64,000 bases of DNA, from NCBI GenBank assembly GCA_037178675.1, contig JAYMGJ010000069.1:90658-154657 (forward strand), read 5' to 3'. Both the position numbers and the translations under genes were made by a program. Shown here piece after piece: positions 10,259 to 24,306 of the stretch. Each line of letters starts with the position of its first letter. Position 1 is the stretch's first letter. Source of the stretch: Scleroderma bovista. Taxonomy: Eukaryota; Basidiomycota; Agaricomycetes; Boletales; Sclerodermataceae. The notes under the pieces are model-generated. The model searched no databases. It was not told where the DNA came from and saw only the letters and a list, made by a program, of their open reading frames with translations.

Positions 10259-11626
10259 TCAACAGAATGCGAACCCTCCGAAGTCTAAGAACGAGTCCTC
10301 GAGAGACATCTTCCTCACGACCAGAGCTTCGACAATAAGCCTTGGTTCATTAATAGAGGGCCGGTGGACATCCTTGACCTCTGCACCACTATAGTCATCG
10401 CCCTCTAGGGGAGTTACCGGAGCGGTTGTCTGCGGTTCTACTGCAGGCGGACAGGTGCCGCAGTCGACAGTGACATGCAACCCTTCGAAGCTGGACATGA
10501 GCATGCTGGCATCGTTGGAAGTCAGCACCGAATCACCGTGTTGGTTAGTTACACGATGCTGACTTGTAGATACATGAGTCAGTAAGCAGTCGTTCTTCGA
10601 TCCACGCTGTCTTTCTCGAGTTTGCTTGCGATTATAAGTTTTGGCCGAGTGTGTAGACGTCCGAGCGTGAATATCTTCATCGCCCGCCCCCTCTGCGGCT
10701 ACTTGACGCTGTGCTACCTTCCTTTGAGATCCTTTCTTTCCTGTTGGGTGCTTGTCCCGTTTATCAAAGCGCGTCAACGCTGGGGAAGTGGCATGCTTGG
10801 CTCGCTTCCTCATGGGTCTAGGCTTGTACACCGCAGAAATCTCGAGTTTCATTGAAAGCACCACAGTCTCCTGTAAGGTGCCATTTGTTGCACCTTCTGG
10901 CTCCCCTGTGGGGTCGATGTCGGTATCCATCGTAAAAATAGCCATGGGTGAGTCAAGAGGTGTAGTTGCGGAAGACGGGCAATGAATACGAGCAAAATCA
11001 TGGGATGATCCTGATGCACCAAGCGCGTCTTCTGTGTCCGTTACATCCGCGAAAGACACCTCTGTCTCGGGCTCCGTATTGGACGTTGCAGATGATGAGT
11101 CAACGTCATGGACAGCCCGTATGTCCTTCCTCTTCCTCTTCCGTCCTTCCCAGCGCTCTAGCTGGCTATGAGCCAGACCCGACAAAGCAGGAGGTACTTC
11201 TATTTCCTTCACAATAATGACGGAGGCGCCAATTTCGCCAGCCATGGCCTCGAGTGTTTCGAGTGACTCCTCGAGTTCCTGCCGGGGGAGACCGACTAGT
11301 GCGCCAGAGTCTGCTACCCCTATTTCGTAGTATGCCTGTCCTCCGCCTTCGAGGAGACGCCATTTGAGCTGGGTGACGAGACGTGCGAAGCGGGCCGGGG
11401 ATGGTGTGAGAAGTTGGAGTTTATACTCGACGTTCCCCTGGTTGATGGTAAATATTGAGGAGTATGTAAATGAAGGCATCCTGCGCACCTCTTCTACCTC
11501 TGGGATGAGACAAGGAATTGCCTGTACGATGGTATCCCTGCCCGTCGGTGGTGTGGGAGGCGCCGACGTGAGACTATCCCAAGGACTCGGGACGCGAGGA
11601 CTCTCTGAGTCTGATTCACCAAACAT
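10259..11626 (-). CDS. GTPBP1/2-like N-terminal domain protein lacking the GTPase domain
   Basis: This intronless 455-residue frame starts at ATG 11626. Residues about 1-175 (SPWDSLTSAPPTPP, GNVEYKLQLLTPSPARF, LVTQLKWRLLEGGGQAYYEIG, VADSGALVGLPRQELEESL, ASVIIVKEIEVPP) match the N-terminal region of fungal GTP-binding proteins of the GTPBP1/GTPBP2 class. The remainder is low-complexity, charged and Ser/Thr-rich and ends VEALVVRKMSLEDSF followed by LDFGGFAF. No G1 (GxxxxGKS), DxxG or NKxD motif exists in this frame, so it cannot be a GTPase itself. It could be a partner or regulator in ribosome-rescue or mRNA-decay processes where GTPBP1/2 act, but that is inference. It shares a 175-bp divergent intergenic region with the E2 gene at 11802. 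Confidence 0.75.
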   Translation of the reverse strand: MFGESDSESPRVPSPWDSLTSAPPTPPTGRDTIVQAIPCLIPEVEEVRRMPSFTYSSIFTINQGNVEYKLQLLTPSPARFARLVTQLKWRLLEGGGQAYYEIGVADSGALVGLPRQELEESLETLEAMAGEIGASVIIVKEIEVPPALSGLAHSQLERWEGRKRKRKDIRAVHDVDSSSATSNTEPETEVSFADVTDTEDALGASGSSHDFARIHCPSSATTPLDSPMAIFTMDTDIDPTGEPEGATNGTLQETVVLSMKLEISAVYKPRPMRKRAKHATSPALTRFDKRDKHPTGKKGSQRKVAQRQVAAEGAGDEDIHARTSTHSAKTYNRKQTRERQRGSKNDCLLTHVSTSQHRVTNQHGDSVLTSNDASMLMSSFEGLHVTVDCGTCPPAVEPQTTAPVTPLEGDDYSGAEVKDVHRPSINEPRLIVEALVVRKMSLEDSFLDFGGFAFC

Positions 11627-11801
11627 GAGCGTGTTAATATATTAAATACCTTTGGATTCCGTTAAACAAATGCTGATATTCGAGTCATTGTCGCGGTAGT
11701 TGTGGAAGTGGAAGAGGGATATGCTATGACTCCTGTTACACGTGACGGTGTAGTTACTACATACTTCTCACTCCATCACATCATCGCTGTCCTCGCCAGC
11801 C

Positions 11802-12901
<1,100 letters not shown>

Positions 12902-12970
12902 TACACTAATTTAGTTTTGGACCATTGCACCTGTTTTTGGGGGGTCGCCGATTACTTTTCTCTTCCTCGC

Positions 12971-15900
12971 ATGTCTTCTCAAAATCTAAAGCGTAAGCAC
13001 GTAAAACCAACCAACTGCGTCCAAAAGGTCAGAACAGACTCTGTGACTGTGCTTCACTTGTGCCCAAACCCACTTTCTTAGAAAAGTCGCGTGACGCTTG
13101 ACCATGATGTCGACAGCTCTGAAGAGGAAGAAGCCAAGGCCAGCTCTTCTGAGGTCGAGGATCATTCAGGTGGTAACGAAGAAAAGGACGCCATGGATGA
13201 CATTGAACCCATTTCCGAAGTGCCGAGAACGAGTGCACACCATACCAACAAACCCCCAACCGGCGCAGAACTCAGGTTGATGAAGGATGCTATCGACCTT
13301 TACCAGTCCAGTTCCTTTAAACTTCAGGTATGTCTTTGTTTTCTAGTGCATCTGTCTCGTTCTGGAACACACGCTTGTGTCCCAGATCGACGCTCTTCTT
13401 CCAAATATCCGTCCTAACCTGAAGAAATCGAGAAACACCCCACTCGACCACTTTCTCCATTCCCTCCGCTCTCACCTGATAGCGATGCCTGCTATCCAAC
13501 CACGAAATCCTGTCAGTGCCGCGCGAAGCCTGTCCAAAAAGGGCGTAGGGATTCCATTTGCTCTGCCTCATCCTACAGAGGAGGCAAAATGGAAAGTCGC
13601 ATTCGAACCCCCAAGTGATATCAATGTCGTAGGAAGCTGGGCAAATCAAATCTGCGTAAAGAAGAGAGATGGTGCCCAATTTGGTGTCGATGTAACAGTC
13701 GAGATGCCCGATGTATGTCAATTCCACACTTTTCTGCCGCGTCTGTGCTAAGGCATGCACTATCAGTCCTTGTTCCAAGAGAAAGACTACCTCGACAGCA
13801 GATATTTCCATAAACGGTCTTTCTATCTTGCTGTCGTTGCCCAGTCTCTGTCCACTACGTTTGAGGTTGACACATTATACCATGCAGCAATGGGTGACCC
13901 ACGTCTAACTATGCTTGTTCTACTTCCCAGAAAAGGTATGCTTTCGGGTACCAGCACCACTTTGACTTTATTCTCATCCTTTCAGGTGGCCATTGCGATT
14001 TTTCGAAAGCCCATGCCGAAATTCACATTATTCCCACCATCTCTCCATCCAATCCCATACCCCTATCACGTCTCTCTCCATCCCATGTCAATGTTCGTCT
14101 TCTTGGAAAGTCTTCAAATGATCTTCGGCCTACGCCTATCTACAACACCAACATTCTTCTCTCTACGTACCCCAAGCTTTCACTACTTTCTACTAACGCA
14201 CTCAAGAACCTTGCACCCTCCTTCTCTGACGCTTACACGCTTTTTCGTGTCTGGGCGAACCAGAGAGGGTACGGAGAAGGGTTCATGTGTGTAAGAGGGT
14301 TCGAGGGAAAAGGATTCTGGTGGAATCAAGTGCTCGGGCTGATTGTCCTTGGTGAGGAGTCCACTGACGCGGGCAAATCTAATGCAAGGAAACCACTTGG
14401 AAAAGGACTGAGTTCGTACCAATTGTTTCGGGCTGCACTTGACTTCTTGGGTAGGTTGCAAGCTGTGAATAACAGCTTGCATCTAACCTTTTTGTTACAG
14501 CCAAGCAAGACTTTGCACGGAACCCGGTCTTTGTGAAATCTAACACCGGACACAAGGTATGTCTTGTGGGAGGAACCTGGCCGTCGCTCACGTTGTCCAA
14601 GTACACAGACGAGTATGCCCATCATCATTCTGCAGTCTTTGTAGACTCGACGTCTACCCTTAACCTTCTCGCTGATGTTCCCTCCACATCACTTAGTATG
14701 GTAGAGTGTCGCTATTCCATTCCACCGTGATGAATCTAACACTGCATCAAGCTTAGATACGATGCTCAGGAAACCCTGGAACGATTGAATAGCTCGTCAG
14801 GGGGCGATGATATCTTTGCTCACTTATTCTTGAATGATAAAACGCACTTATCCAAAAGATGCGATGCCGTCATAAGGCGAGCCATTGTAGCGCATTTCGC
14901 TTGTACTTTTTGACACTCTTTGTAGCGTCAATCTCACTCGCGCATCCAAAAAGCAGTCTGCCCACGAGTTTGTCGAGTATGGTAGCTCTGACAATGCTTT
15001 TCTTGCGGCAGTTTCCAGGATTTTGCAACGTGGACTGAATGACCGTGTTCAAGCTATTGGCATTTTCCACCCATCATCAAAAGCACGCCCCATCTCGGAA
15101 GCTCAGAGTCCGCTAATCCCCGCAATTTATGTTGGTTTAATCTACAACTCAGAGAACGCCTTTCGACTTGTTGACCACGGACCACCAGCTGAGGAACAAA
15201 ACTCAGATGCTACTCAAGAGTTCCGTCAGCTCTGGGGGAATAAGGCGGAATTGCGGCGATTTAAGGACGGGCGCATCATTGAAAGCGTTGTCTGGGAGGT
15301 CAAGACATCTGATGAACGTGCCCATATTCCGGCTACTATTGTTCGGCATCTGCTCAACCGTCACTTTGGAATCCCTGTGAACGACATTCAAACCACGCAG
15401 ACATACTTTGATGCCAAATTACGACTACAGGACGACGTTTCGCGGCTCTTTCAGGCTTCAGGGTCACCAGGTGGCTTCAAACCTGCACTCTCCGCTTTCG
15501 ATAATCTGGCCAAAAACTTAAGGTCATTGGACATTCCGTTAACCTTGTCGACTATCAGCCCTGTATCGGAGTACCTCCGTTATACAAGCTCCTTAGGACC
15601 TGTCCCTATTCCCAAATCCACTCATCTCGCGCTTCCGGAGCCACTACGCTATGTGCCCACGATCGACATCATTCTCGAGTTTGAGAAGTCAATGAAATGG
15701 CCCGAAGACCTCCGGGCGATTCAGCAAGTCAAACTCGCGTTTTTCGAGGTGATTGCGACTGGACTGATGATCGCAAACAAGGGCCTCCGTGCCAGCGTGC
15801 GCATTAGCAACCCCTGTGAGTCGGGCATTCAAGATAGAGCATCGCTAGAGATTCAGACTGCGGAGGGCTGGGCATTCTCAGCGCGTATATGGTATGACCG

Positions 15901-17131
15901 AGAGGCAACTTTACTGGAGCGTCTCGCCAGCACGGCACGAACTCCTGATCGCCCACTTGCTTCAGCCACAGCCAATCCTCGCGAGCAGCGCGAGGCACGC
16001 CAAGCGCTTGAAATGTACACCCGTCAGTTCCTCCATGCGCCACGACACCACCGTGCAGTTGCAAATCTCGCCCATCGCTATACGGCTTATGCAAGCACAG
16101 TCCGGCTGGTAAAGCGTTGGCTCGCGGCGCATTGGCTTCTCACTACACATGTTTCTGCAGAAGCAGTCGAGATCCTTTGTGCTCGGCCGTTTATCGGGTC
16201 AAATGACATACTTCCTGATAACGCCACGAGTGTACCTAGGAGCAAAGAACGTGGTTTCGCGCTTGTAGTGGAATTCCTTCGGGACTGGAAACCCGAAGAT
16301 CCCATATTTGTCCCGATATACGAAAAAATGGCGACGGGCTCTCCCCCAACTGTTGTGGCTGTCAGTTCAAAACAAGGTGTCTGGACGATATCAACTTCGG
16401 AAGATACGAGTGGGCGAATGTGGACATCTGACGGTCCTGATGCTGTTGCCGTTCGACGGCTGCGCGCACTTGCGATAGAGGCCTGTAAAATATTACAGGA
16501 CGCGGATACAGACCCTGTCGACATCGAGGTAAGATGGTGTCATCATTCTGTCGCTGTGATGCTCATCCCATTCCAGAGACTGTTTTCTCATGCGACGGAT
16601 GATTATGATATTCTTATCGAGCTCAAGCCAACTGTTTTACCTCGGTACCATCAAGCCATCAATGCTGACCCGTCAGTGTGGTCCAAGGACCGTGCTAACC
16701 CTCGAGGGGATGATGGAGCATCACATCCTGGTTTTGATCCTGCCTGGTTATTATTCAATGATCTTCAGGTGAATGAGGGTTTCTGCTCACAGTAATCCGA
16801 TAGTCTGACCAGTTTATTAGGTCATCTACTCCGACACGCTGAAGTTTTTCTATGACGTTCAGGGAGGTCACTGTATTGGCGGTATTTGGCTACCGAGCGT
16901 CTCAGAAGTTCGACCATTCAGGGTGATGGGTGGGTTCTCAAGTACACCAATTTCCACGGTAGGTCCATCTTACGAAGGTTATGTACGTTGGCCGATTAAT
17001 ATCATCAGGAGAAAAAAGCGAAGACAAAGAACAAGGACCTTGTGATGCTGAACAGACAAGCTGTTTTGGATGAAGTCGAACGCTTGGGAGCAGGCATCAT
17101 CAAAAAGATTGTGGTTCGCAAGGAAACATAG
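12971..17131 (+). CDS. UTP22: UTP22/NRAP nucleolar pre-rRNA processing factor
   Basis: Exons: 12971-13000, 13082-13327, 13386-13712, 13767-13935, 13986-14450, 14501-14700, 14752-14876, 14926-16528, 16577-16768, 16821-16958 and 17009-17131. They join in frame to about 1205 residues, the normal length for this family. The N-terminus is acidic (DSSEEEE), followed by nucleotidyltransferase-fold regions such as PNIRPNLKKSR, VEMPDSLFQEKDYLDSRYF and KRSFYLAVVAQSL, GKGFWWNQVLGL, HHSAVFVDST, LRYDAQETLERL, FRQLWGNKAELRRFKDGRI (UTP22 repeats this fold without catalytic residues) and FDPAWLLFNDLQ. UTP22 acts in the small-subunit processome with Rrp7 and casein kinase 2. The intron at 14877-14925 has a GC donor. 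A further 45-nt in-frame intron at about 14556-14600 is possible, since the family lacks that insert. The gene is convergent with MTR4, 162 bp away. Confidence 0.95.
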
Positions 17132-17293
17132 CCTACAACAGTTGTGTTTTGCAACCACTCTACACTTATGTAACTAACATTGGTAAGAGCACTGATCAGG
17201 AGGAACACAGGCTGTGTGAGATGAGAGCTGTGGGTGAGTAGGCCACAGCTTATTTCGACGAAACTATGCGTGATGTAATGTGAAACCAATTTC

Positions 17294-20200
17294 TTACAAG
17301 TACAAAGATGAACAGAAAATGACGGAGTTCGGTCGTTCGAGCATCTCCGATGCCTTTTGGAACTTTTCCTGAAGCTCAGAGTTACCAATTACCTTGGCAG
17401 CCTGCGTCATCTGCCGAAGGAGCTCTCCCAGTCGCCTGAACACGCGGATGAGGTTACCTTCAAACTGGTCCGTCAGCTGTCGACAGGTTAGCCCCCACAC
17501 AAACGATGGATCAAGTCAGACTTACTTTACATATCTCTGCGAACGGAGCGCCGCGACACCACTGCACAACCGCTTCCATCAGCTCGACTTTGAATGAAGA
17601 AACATATTCGTCTTCTACGATGGGTAATTTTGATTCCTGAGATACTTTGGCAATCCGACGGGCGAGTTCTTGCATAACACGCAAAGGCGCTGCGAGGTCT
17701 TCCGTGAGTTTCATTTGTTGTTCACTCTAGTGTGATCACAGGTAAGCCTCCAAGTTCAAAACAGCGTTGAGGCGGTATTAGGTACCTTTTCTGTGAATAC
17801 AAAGCAGCTTAGCAGTCCTGCGGAGTGCTCTGGTGTCAGGGTATTGAATACACCATTGAAGATAAGTTCGGTGAGTAGGAGTTCATCGCCGGTACTAATC
17901 TCGCACGCAACACGACCCTTCATTTCTGCAATGTCAGATGAATTGGTGAACCCAAGGCGGCGGAGGACGCGTTTTCTGCATTTCAACTCTTCCAGTTGTA
18001 AGATGTCATGCGTGGCCGATATTCGCTTCCTGAGTGATCGTATTTTTGTCTGACACTCTTGCTTTTGAGCGTAGAGGGTATACAACTCAGGCAGCCGTGG
18101 GTCTCGGTGTAATGGACTGGAGCACATTTTCTTCTCCATGACATCTATTTTCTGTAAATGTACCGGGATGTGTAAGTCAAACAATGAACAACCAAGACGC
18201 AAGGCTCACCTTTATGAGGTTGAGGAATTTATCATCCTTTATACCCATATTTTCCACTGGATCCAAAAGTGCGATGCCTTGAGGAAACCTCCGTTGAACC
18301 TCTAGCACACTCTTCCACAGAGTCTCTCGAGCTTGATCTTGCCGTAAATCCTTGGGCAAAACAACACGAATGTGACTGATGGAATCAACCGTGGATAGTA
18401 ATACAGGGATCACAAGCGGTATCCCTTTTTTACCCGGTGGGCACGGTTGAATGCCGCCTGGCGTTGGGGTCAAGAGGTTGTGGTCCTTGACAGCAGTAGC
18501 ATCATCCGCACAGTTCAGCAAGACGTCAATGATGTATTGTTCATGAGGTGGCACGTCGTCAACTTGCTGGAATTCGGATTTGGTCTGCAAGATTATTGTG
18601 CATTCGGATTTCCGTGACTAGACAGGAATCTAGAAGGATACTAACCTTTGCGCGCAGTCGCTTCTGGAAGTTAATGACTATACCCCACCCAAAGTTAGCG
18701 TCGCGATGCTTCACCCGTATTAGGCGCCCCGGTTGGAGGAATGGGAGGCTGTAGGTCGGATGTGTGATAACAGCACGGAAATCTTCTGCCATTCTATCCA
18801 ACTGTTGGCGGTAATCATAGTACGCGGCCACAAGTTGTTCCTCGGGAATTCTGATCGAGTCCCGCTTCCTTTCTTCGTTTCTTAGCTCTGCAGAAAACCG
18901 TGAACCCTCAGTCGTATGAAACAACGAGCTCTCAACGTACCCTTTTCCAGAACTGGAATTCCAGCGCTGCTCTGGAACTGGAAGAAGCATCGCTCGAGCA
19001 TATACTCTGGACTTATGCCTTCTACCTTCAGAAGGTTAAGTATCATGTTGTACCCCAGATGGAACGCAGAGTCCAAACGATCTGCTTCCCCTTTAATCAT
19101 CCCCTTCGCAGAGGTCGGCTCCAGCTTTTCATCGCACATCAAGATGACCACTCCGCGGTCGTCCAAGCCTCGACGGCCTGCACGGCCAGACATCTGAATA
19201 TACTCTCCTGAAGACAGGTCCCTGAATTCCCGGCCGTCAAATTTCCGAGCTGCGGTGAACACGACAGTTTTGGCTGGCATATTCAAACCTATCGAGAAGG
19301 TTTCGGTGGCAAACAACACCTTGATTAAGCCTTCTTGGAATAGGATCTCGATCACTTCTTTTAGGATCGGTAAAAGGCCACCATGGTGAATACCTATGCC
19401 ACGCTTCAAGAGTGGTAGAAGGTTTGATATCTGTGCGAGATTCCGATCGTCCTGGGAGAGATTTTCTATGGCATTTTGGAAGATGTTGGTAACAAGATCT
19501 TGTTCGTCGCTTGAGTTCAAGTCAAACTTGGACATAGTCAACGCAAGCGCCTCGCATTCACGCTTACTGAAGGCAAATACGATGACCGGGTTATAATTTT
19601 TCATCATGATCATCTTGATAATTTTAGAAATGTCTGAGGAGCCTACACGGTTGTCAGTACAGTAGAGTGTTGGATGGAACAGACACACCTTTCTTCTCTC
19701 CCCCCTTTTTGGATTTGCCTTTACGACCTTTTCCACTGCGAGGATCTGCTGGGTCATCACCCATTCTTTCCTGGAGAGCGCTCATTGCCCTGCTGAAATT
19801 ATCCTCCTTAAACTCGCCCTTCTCGTTCACGACCAAGAAAATACCCTCTCCACCCGCCGGAAAGAGGTAGTGCTGCAGCGGAGTAGGCCGGAAATCGGTA
19901 TATACGACGTGACATGGTTGGTCGTGCGACTTGCATATCCATTCAGCAAACTGCATGGCGTTTGGAATGGTGGCCGAGAGGAAGACATATCGGACCGTAT
20001 GCGGTAAAAGAATGATGGTTTCCTCCCACACTACACCGCGCTCCTTGTCTCGCATGTAATGGATCTCATCAAATATGACCCATGCTACTTCACGCATGAT
20101 CTCTGAACCGCGGTACAGCATTGAGCGCAGAATCTAAGGAGTATGAGAAAACATAATATCCCCGAGCTGATAATCGTGCCAACCTCTGTAGTCATCACTA

Positions 20201-21000
20201 GACAAGTTGCCGATGGGTTGATGGTAACATCACCCGTCATTAAACCGACGTCCCCAAACTCGGCGAGCATCTCGCGATATTTCTGGTTGCTGAGTGCCTA
20301 TAGTATGGACGTATTCATCACCCAGGTCACGCACAGGATTTTGATTCTGCTCACTTTTATTGGACTAGTGTATATTACACGCTGCCGGTTCTGAAGACAC
20401 TGTGCTATGGCATACTCTGCCACAACCGTCTTACCAGCGCTGGTATGGGCTGACACCAATACACTCTCGTTCCGCTGAATGGCGAATACAGAAACCTGCT
20501 GAAAGGGATCCAGAGTAAACTTATACTCCTTGGCAGGTTTCGACGGCGGTGTGTGGTTGGCAATCGGTATATAGTTGTATCCGGGTGGAATAGCCACTTG
20601 ATGCCGAACCTATGGTGGGTGAGATGGTGTAAATGCACATACAGCAAGTACATGCCTGGTGTCTCAACTCTAGCCGCGAACCAGCTTCAACAGGACCGGT
20701 CAAACCACCGCTGGCCGCCATCTCCCGTTTCGCTTCTGTCCGAAAATCATCCACCACCACTGGACCAGGGGAGGCACCACGCAGCCGCTTTTGCGGTCTA
20801 TCTGAATTGTCAACAGCTTCTGTATCCTCTTGAATCTGGTCATTCATGGTGACCTCCGGGCCCGTTTTGCGCTTTTGGCCAGTACTTGATGGAGGAGGAG
20901 GTTCATTTGGCGGGTCGTCCGAGATAAGCTGGTCCACCTCTTCATCGCTATCTTCTTCTGGGGGTGCATTAGATAAAAAAGAGAACAGGTCAGGCGGCAT
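17294..21000 (-). CDS. MTR4: MTR4/DOB1 Ski2-like RNA helicase, nuclear exosome cofactor
   Basis: Starts at ATG 21000 and ends at TAA 17294-17296 with SLYL, the characteristic Mtr4 C-terminus. Helicase motifs in order: [14 protein letters not shown], Walker [16 protein letters not shown] (near 20420), [19 protein letters not shown] with KERGVVWEE (near 20060), [15 protein letters not shown], then in domain 2 [47 protein letters not shown] and [20 protein letters not shown]. The arch and C-terminal helical bundle follow ([38 protein letters not shown]). The protein unwinds RNA for the exosome (TRAMP complex) and trims 5.8S rRNA precursors. At least seven short introns interrupt it; one separates the RLELRHQ segment (near 20670) from IPPGYNYIP. 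The N-terminal tail is acidic with basic patches. No motif is lost. Confidence 0.96.
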
Positions 21001-21489
21001 GGCTGACTCCGGTCGCTAGAGGAGCGTCTAACAACAGCAGTCGAGAAATCTTAGAAATAAGATGGGGTCAGCTGACCAATCACTCTTTCCATACAAGGAA
21101 GCCATTCTCCTATCGTGGAGATCAAGTCCTTGGCACCGTTCACTGCAGAATTCCATACTACCCAACTCTCTAATATTCTTTTTGTACTTACAGAGTATGA
21201 TTAGTACTTGGACTGATATATTGGCTCATATAGGACATGAAATACATCATACATTGTACACAGGAATGCATTATGATTCTGGCGTCAATCCTATGTACAG
21301 AGCCGCAGTGCTAATGAGGCAATGCAGCGGCACGAAAAGAGCTAGATTGCACATTTTACGCGACAACTGCGAAGCTGCCAAAACGACAAACTTGGTGACA
21401 TTTATCGAGCTACAACCTATTATACATCTTGTCAAACGAAGGCACATCCTAGCCAACAAAAACAGCGTGAGCCATAAGGTATAGGCTCT
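21001..21489. other. intergenic between MTR4 start and catalase stop
   Basis: This 489-bp region holds the promoter of MTR4 (both genes are on the minus strand) and the 3' region of catalase. A 140-codon open frame on the plus strand has no recognisable product and no family-like composition. Confidence 0.5.
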
Positions 21490-23486
21490 TCATGTGAAAA
21501 CTTTGGCCCTGAACGGGACTGCTTCCGAAGCAGGCTTGACTTGGAGCGGCTCCACTGTGGGACAACCAATTCTCTCAGCAATGCGATCGGACAGGGACCG
21601 GTCTACACAGGCGAAGTACGCCACTGCAAATAGCTGTGAGACGGAGGACTCATTTCGATACCCCAAATACTCACGGGTTCTTGCCCTAATTTCTGGATTC
21701 TTGACGCCACTCAAGTTACCAGCAATATTTGATACGAGGTGGTCCCTATCAACATCATTCATAACCTGGCAGTAAAGTGTGCGGGGCTGTTCGAAGTCAA
21801 CTATACCCCTATTGTCAGCAATCAATATATAATTCACGTGTGCACTAAAACTGACGTTCGGTGACCACGCTCAGGTCCAGGACAGCCGTGCCGAGCCAAG
21901 TCTCGTGCTTCGCAATTCTCCCGAGATCACAAGTATTGCCGGTGAGGGTTCCCTTGTTGCGGATGTATGTTAAAGGCGCGATGGAGCTTTGGTAATTGGG
22001 ACGGGCGCCTTGATTGTTGATAGCCATGAATCCATCGCGTTGGAAATTGGCGACAGGAACTAGGGGAGCGTTTACAGGGAGTTGGTTGTAGTTGACACCA
22101 AGACGATGGCGGTGTGTGTCAGGGTAAGAGAAGAGTCGGGACTGCAGTACTGGATCGGCACTGGGTTCAAAGTAAGGAATCGTATGAGACGGAGAAAATG
22201 CAGCCTGAGTGGAGATATTACACAGTGGCTTTAATATTACGCGCATGAATTGAGGTGATAAACATACCTGCTCGATTTCTGCGAAATAATTCTGAGGGTT
22301 CTCGTTCAGAACAAGCTTGCCCACTGGGCGCAGAGGATAATCCTTGTGTGGCCAAACTTTCGTAAGATCCAGGACATTGTAGCGGAATCTCTCCGCTTGT
22401 TCTGGGGTCATGGTTTGCTGAAATAGTAAGTGCGATTAATGACGGTTGGCGAGGAGGAAGTATGATTGGCACTTACCACATAAACAGTCCAAGACGGGAA
22501 TTTACCAGCCTCGATGGTTCCGAAAAGACTCTGGATACCGTAGTCAGGCTGCTCTCCGGACAAACGAGCTGCGGTGGTGCCATCGAGGGTCTGCAGCTTG
22601 TCAGCGTTGACACAATTCGTGATTGGAAGACCGAACCTTGAAGCCACCATCAGCTCTGACGTGGATTTGGGCATAGACGAAAGAGGCGTCATCCTTAACA
22701 AGTTTGTACGTATGACCAGAATAACCATGCATATTATGGTAACCGTTGGGGGTTCCGCGGTCTGAGAAGAGGATCATGACTTGATGGGCAGACTCGGGGT
22801 TTTGGGAGAGATAGTCCTAAGGTTCCACGCATGAGCGAAGAGAAATCGAGACATGCAATCTAGACCGACCCAGAACATGTCAGGATCTTTCAAATGAGTC
22901 TGGGGATTACGTTTTTGAGTGTGAATGAAGTGGGGGAACTTGGCAGGATCCCTGATAAAGAAAACAGGAGTATTGTTAAAAACCCAATCCAGAATTCCGT
23001 CTTCCGTCTTTAGTTTGATAGCGAAGCCGCGCGGGTCGCGTGCAGTGTCTGCGGAGCCACTTTCCCCTCCGACGGTGGAAAAGCGAACGGTGGCTCTGAC
23101 TTTCTTTCCAACGGAGGTAAAGAGCTTGCATGAAGTAATATCACTGAGGTCGTGTGTCGCCTCGAAGTAACCATGTGCGCCAGCACCTTTGGCATGAACC
23201 TACCAAAGTTGCTGTTGTGAATGGTGCATGCAGTCATCGACCGTGATACTCACGACACGCTCGGGGATTCGCTCACGGTCGAAATGGGCAAGGAGGTCAA
23301 GATGGTGGAAGTCTGTCGAGTCAATGAGGACTGCAAGGCACCCACCGCCGAGATATGGTTACCTTGCAAAAGCAGAGGCCCAAGATTGCCTATGCGCTGA
23401 GCAGCATAGGGCTCTGCGACAGGGGCACCAGTAGACGTGGTGTAGACAGCACCGTCCTCTGCGCTGGAGACTTGTTGAGAAGGCAT
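21490..23486 (-). CDS. heme catalase
   Basis: Start ATG 23486, stop TGA 21490-21492, with multiple short introns (for example after LLLQ, after IPERV, and before [10 protein letters not shown]). Catalase landmarks run in order: [48 protein letters not shown] with the distal His, [77 protein letters not shown], and [14 protein letters not shown] with the proximal heme-ligand Tyr. Near the C-terminus come [20 protein letters not shown] and [10 protein letters not shown]. It converts hydrogen peroxide to water and oxygen. The small-subunit length and the lack of a C-terminal flavodoxin-like domain make it the short clade. The last intron needs a weak GTTTTA donor near 21844. The C-terminus ends AKVFT, not a clear SKL peroxisome signal. 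Confidence 0.95.
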
Positions 23487-23525
23487 TTCGGAATGAATAG
23501 GTCGTGACCAGGAGAAGTGAATCGC

Positions 23526-23536
23526 CCTTATATAGG
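23526..23536 (-). promoter_or_regulatory. TATA box of the catalase gene
   Basis: The minus strand reads CCTATATAAGG about 40-50 nt upstream of the catalase ATG at 23486. This is a good TATA match at a plausible core-promoter distance, implying a very short 5' UTR. Inference from position only. Confidence 0.45.
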
Positions 23537-24306
23537 GGAATTGGCGCAACTTGTAGTCAGGTGCTGTGTTCTGATTATCAAGAGAGTCACGGGAGCACTG
23601 GAGCAGTGGGAGCACTGAGTGTTACTGAACTGTTCGGCAATGGCCATCTGAATTTCTTGGTCACATACTCCACTCACCTGGAGCCCAGTGTCCCAGCAGC
23701 GAAGAAACTCGTCTCTCCAGAGCATTCCGAGTACTAGAGTGACGCCATGAGCGTTGTATTTGTCAGGCTCCTTCCTCCCTGACGAATGTTTTGCCAATTG
23801 ACATCATAGATCTGCAGAAATAAAATGAACTCATTTGGTTGGTCTCGTGATCGCCTCAGTCAGCAATGCACGCAACTATGCATCATTACTATGTATTCGA
23901 ATGCATAACCACTAGTCGAGTCTGCCGCCTTCAGAACCGCCGCAGCACATCTGTTGTGGGCGCAAGACACCAGCCCCTTCCGTGATTCGCGGCTGGCTTA
24001 TAAACACCCGCAGTCAGTGTGGTTATAGCAACGTTCCACGCAATCGTATAGAGCCACCTAACCACCGTGTCAACTTGGACCTACTAAGCCAATGCGTTCC
24101 CGGTCACCTATTCGATCAACGATTAATTGATTGCTGGACAATAGAGCAGCCCCATCACGGCTGAGCATCAGTAACGCACATCCTAAATCCAACATAAAAA
24201 TTGCATTCTATTGTACAGACACAGGTTAATAAGAAGGTAACCTGGATTCTGCGATGCAAAACACGACATTGGATAACTAAAGCAAACTAGGTGAACCGAC
24301 GTACAT
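23537..24306. other. intergenic upstream of catalase, downstream of RBM18
   Basis: About 770 bp without a supportable gene. It should contain catalase upstream control elements and the RBM18 3' end. No coherent reading frame with a family match. Confidence 0.5.

Noticed and set aside
21062..21484. 140-codon plus-strand frame
   Set aside because: No recognisable motif, lies between two minus-strand genes, no splice support.
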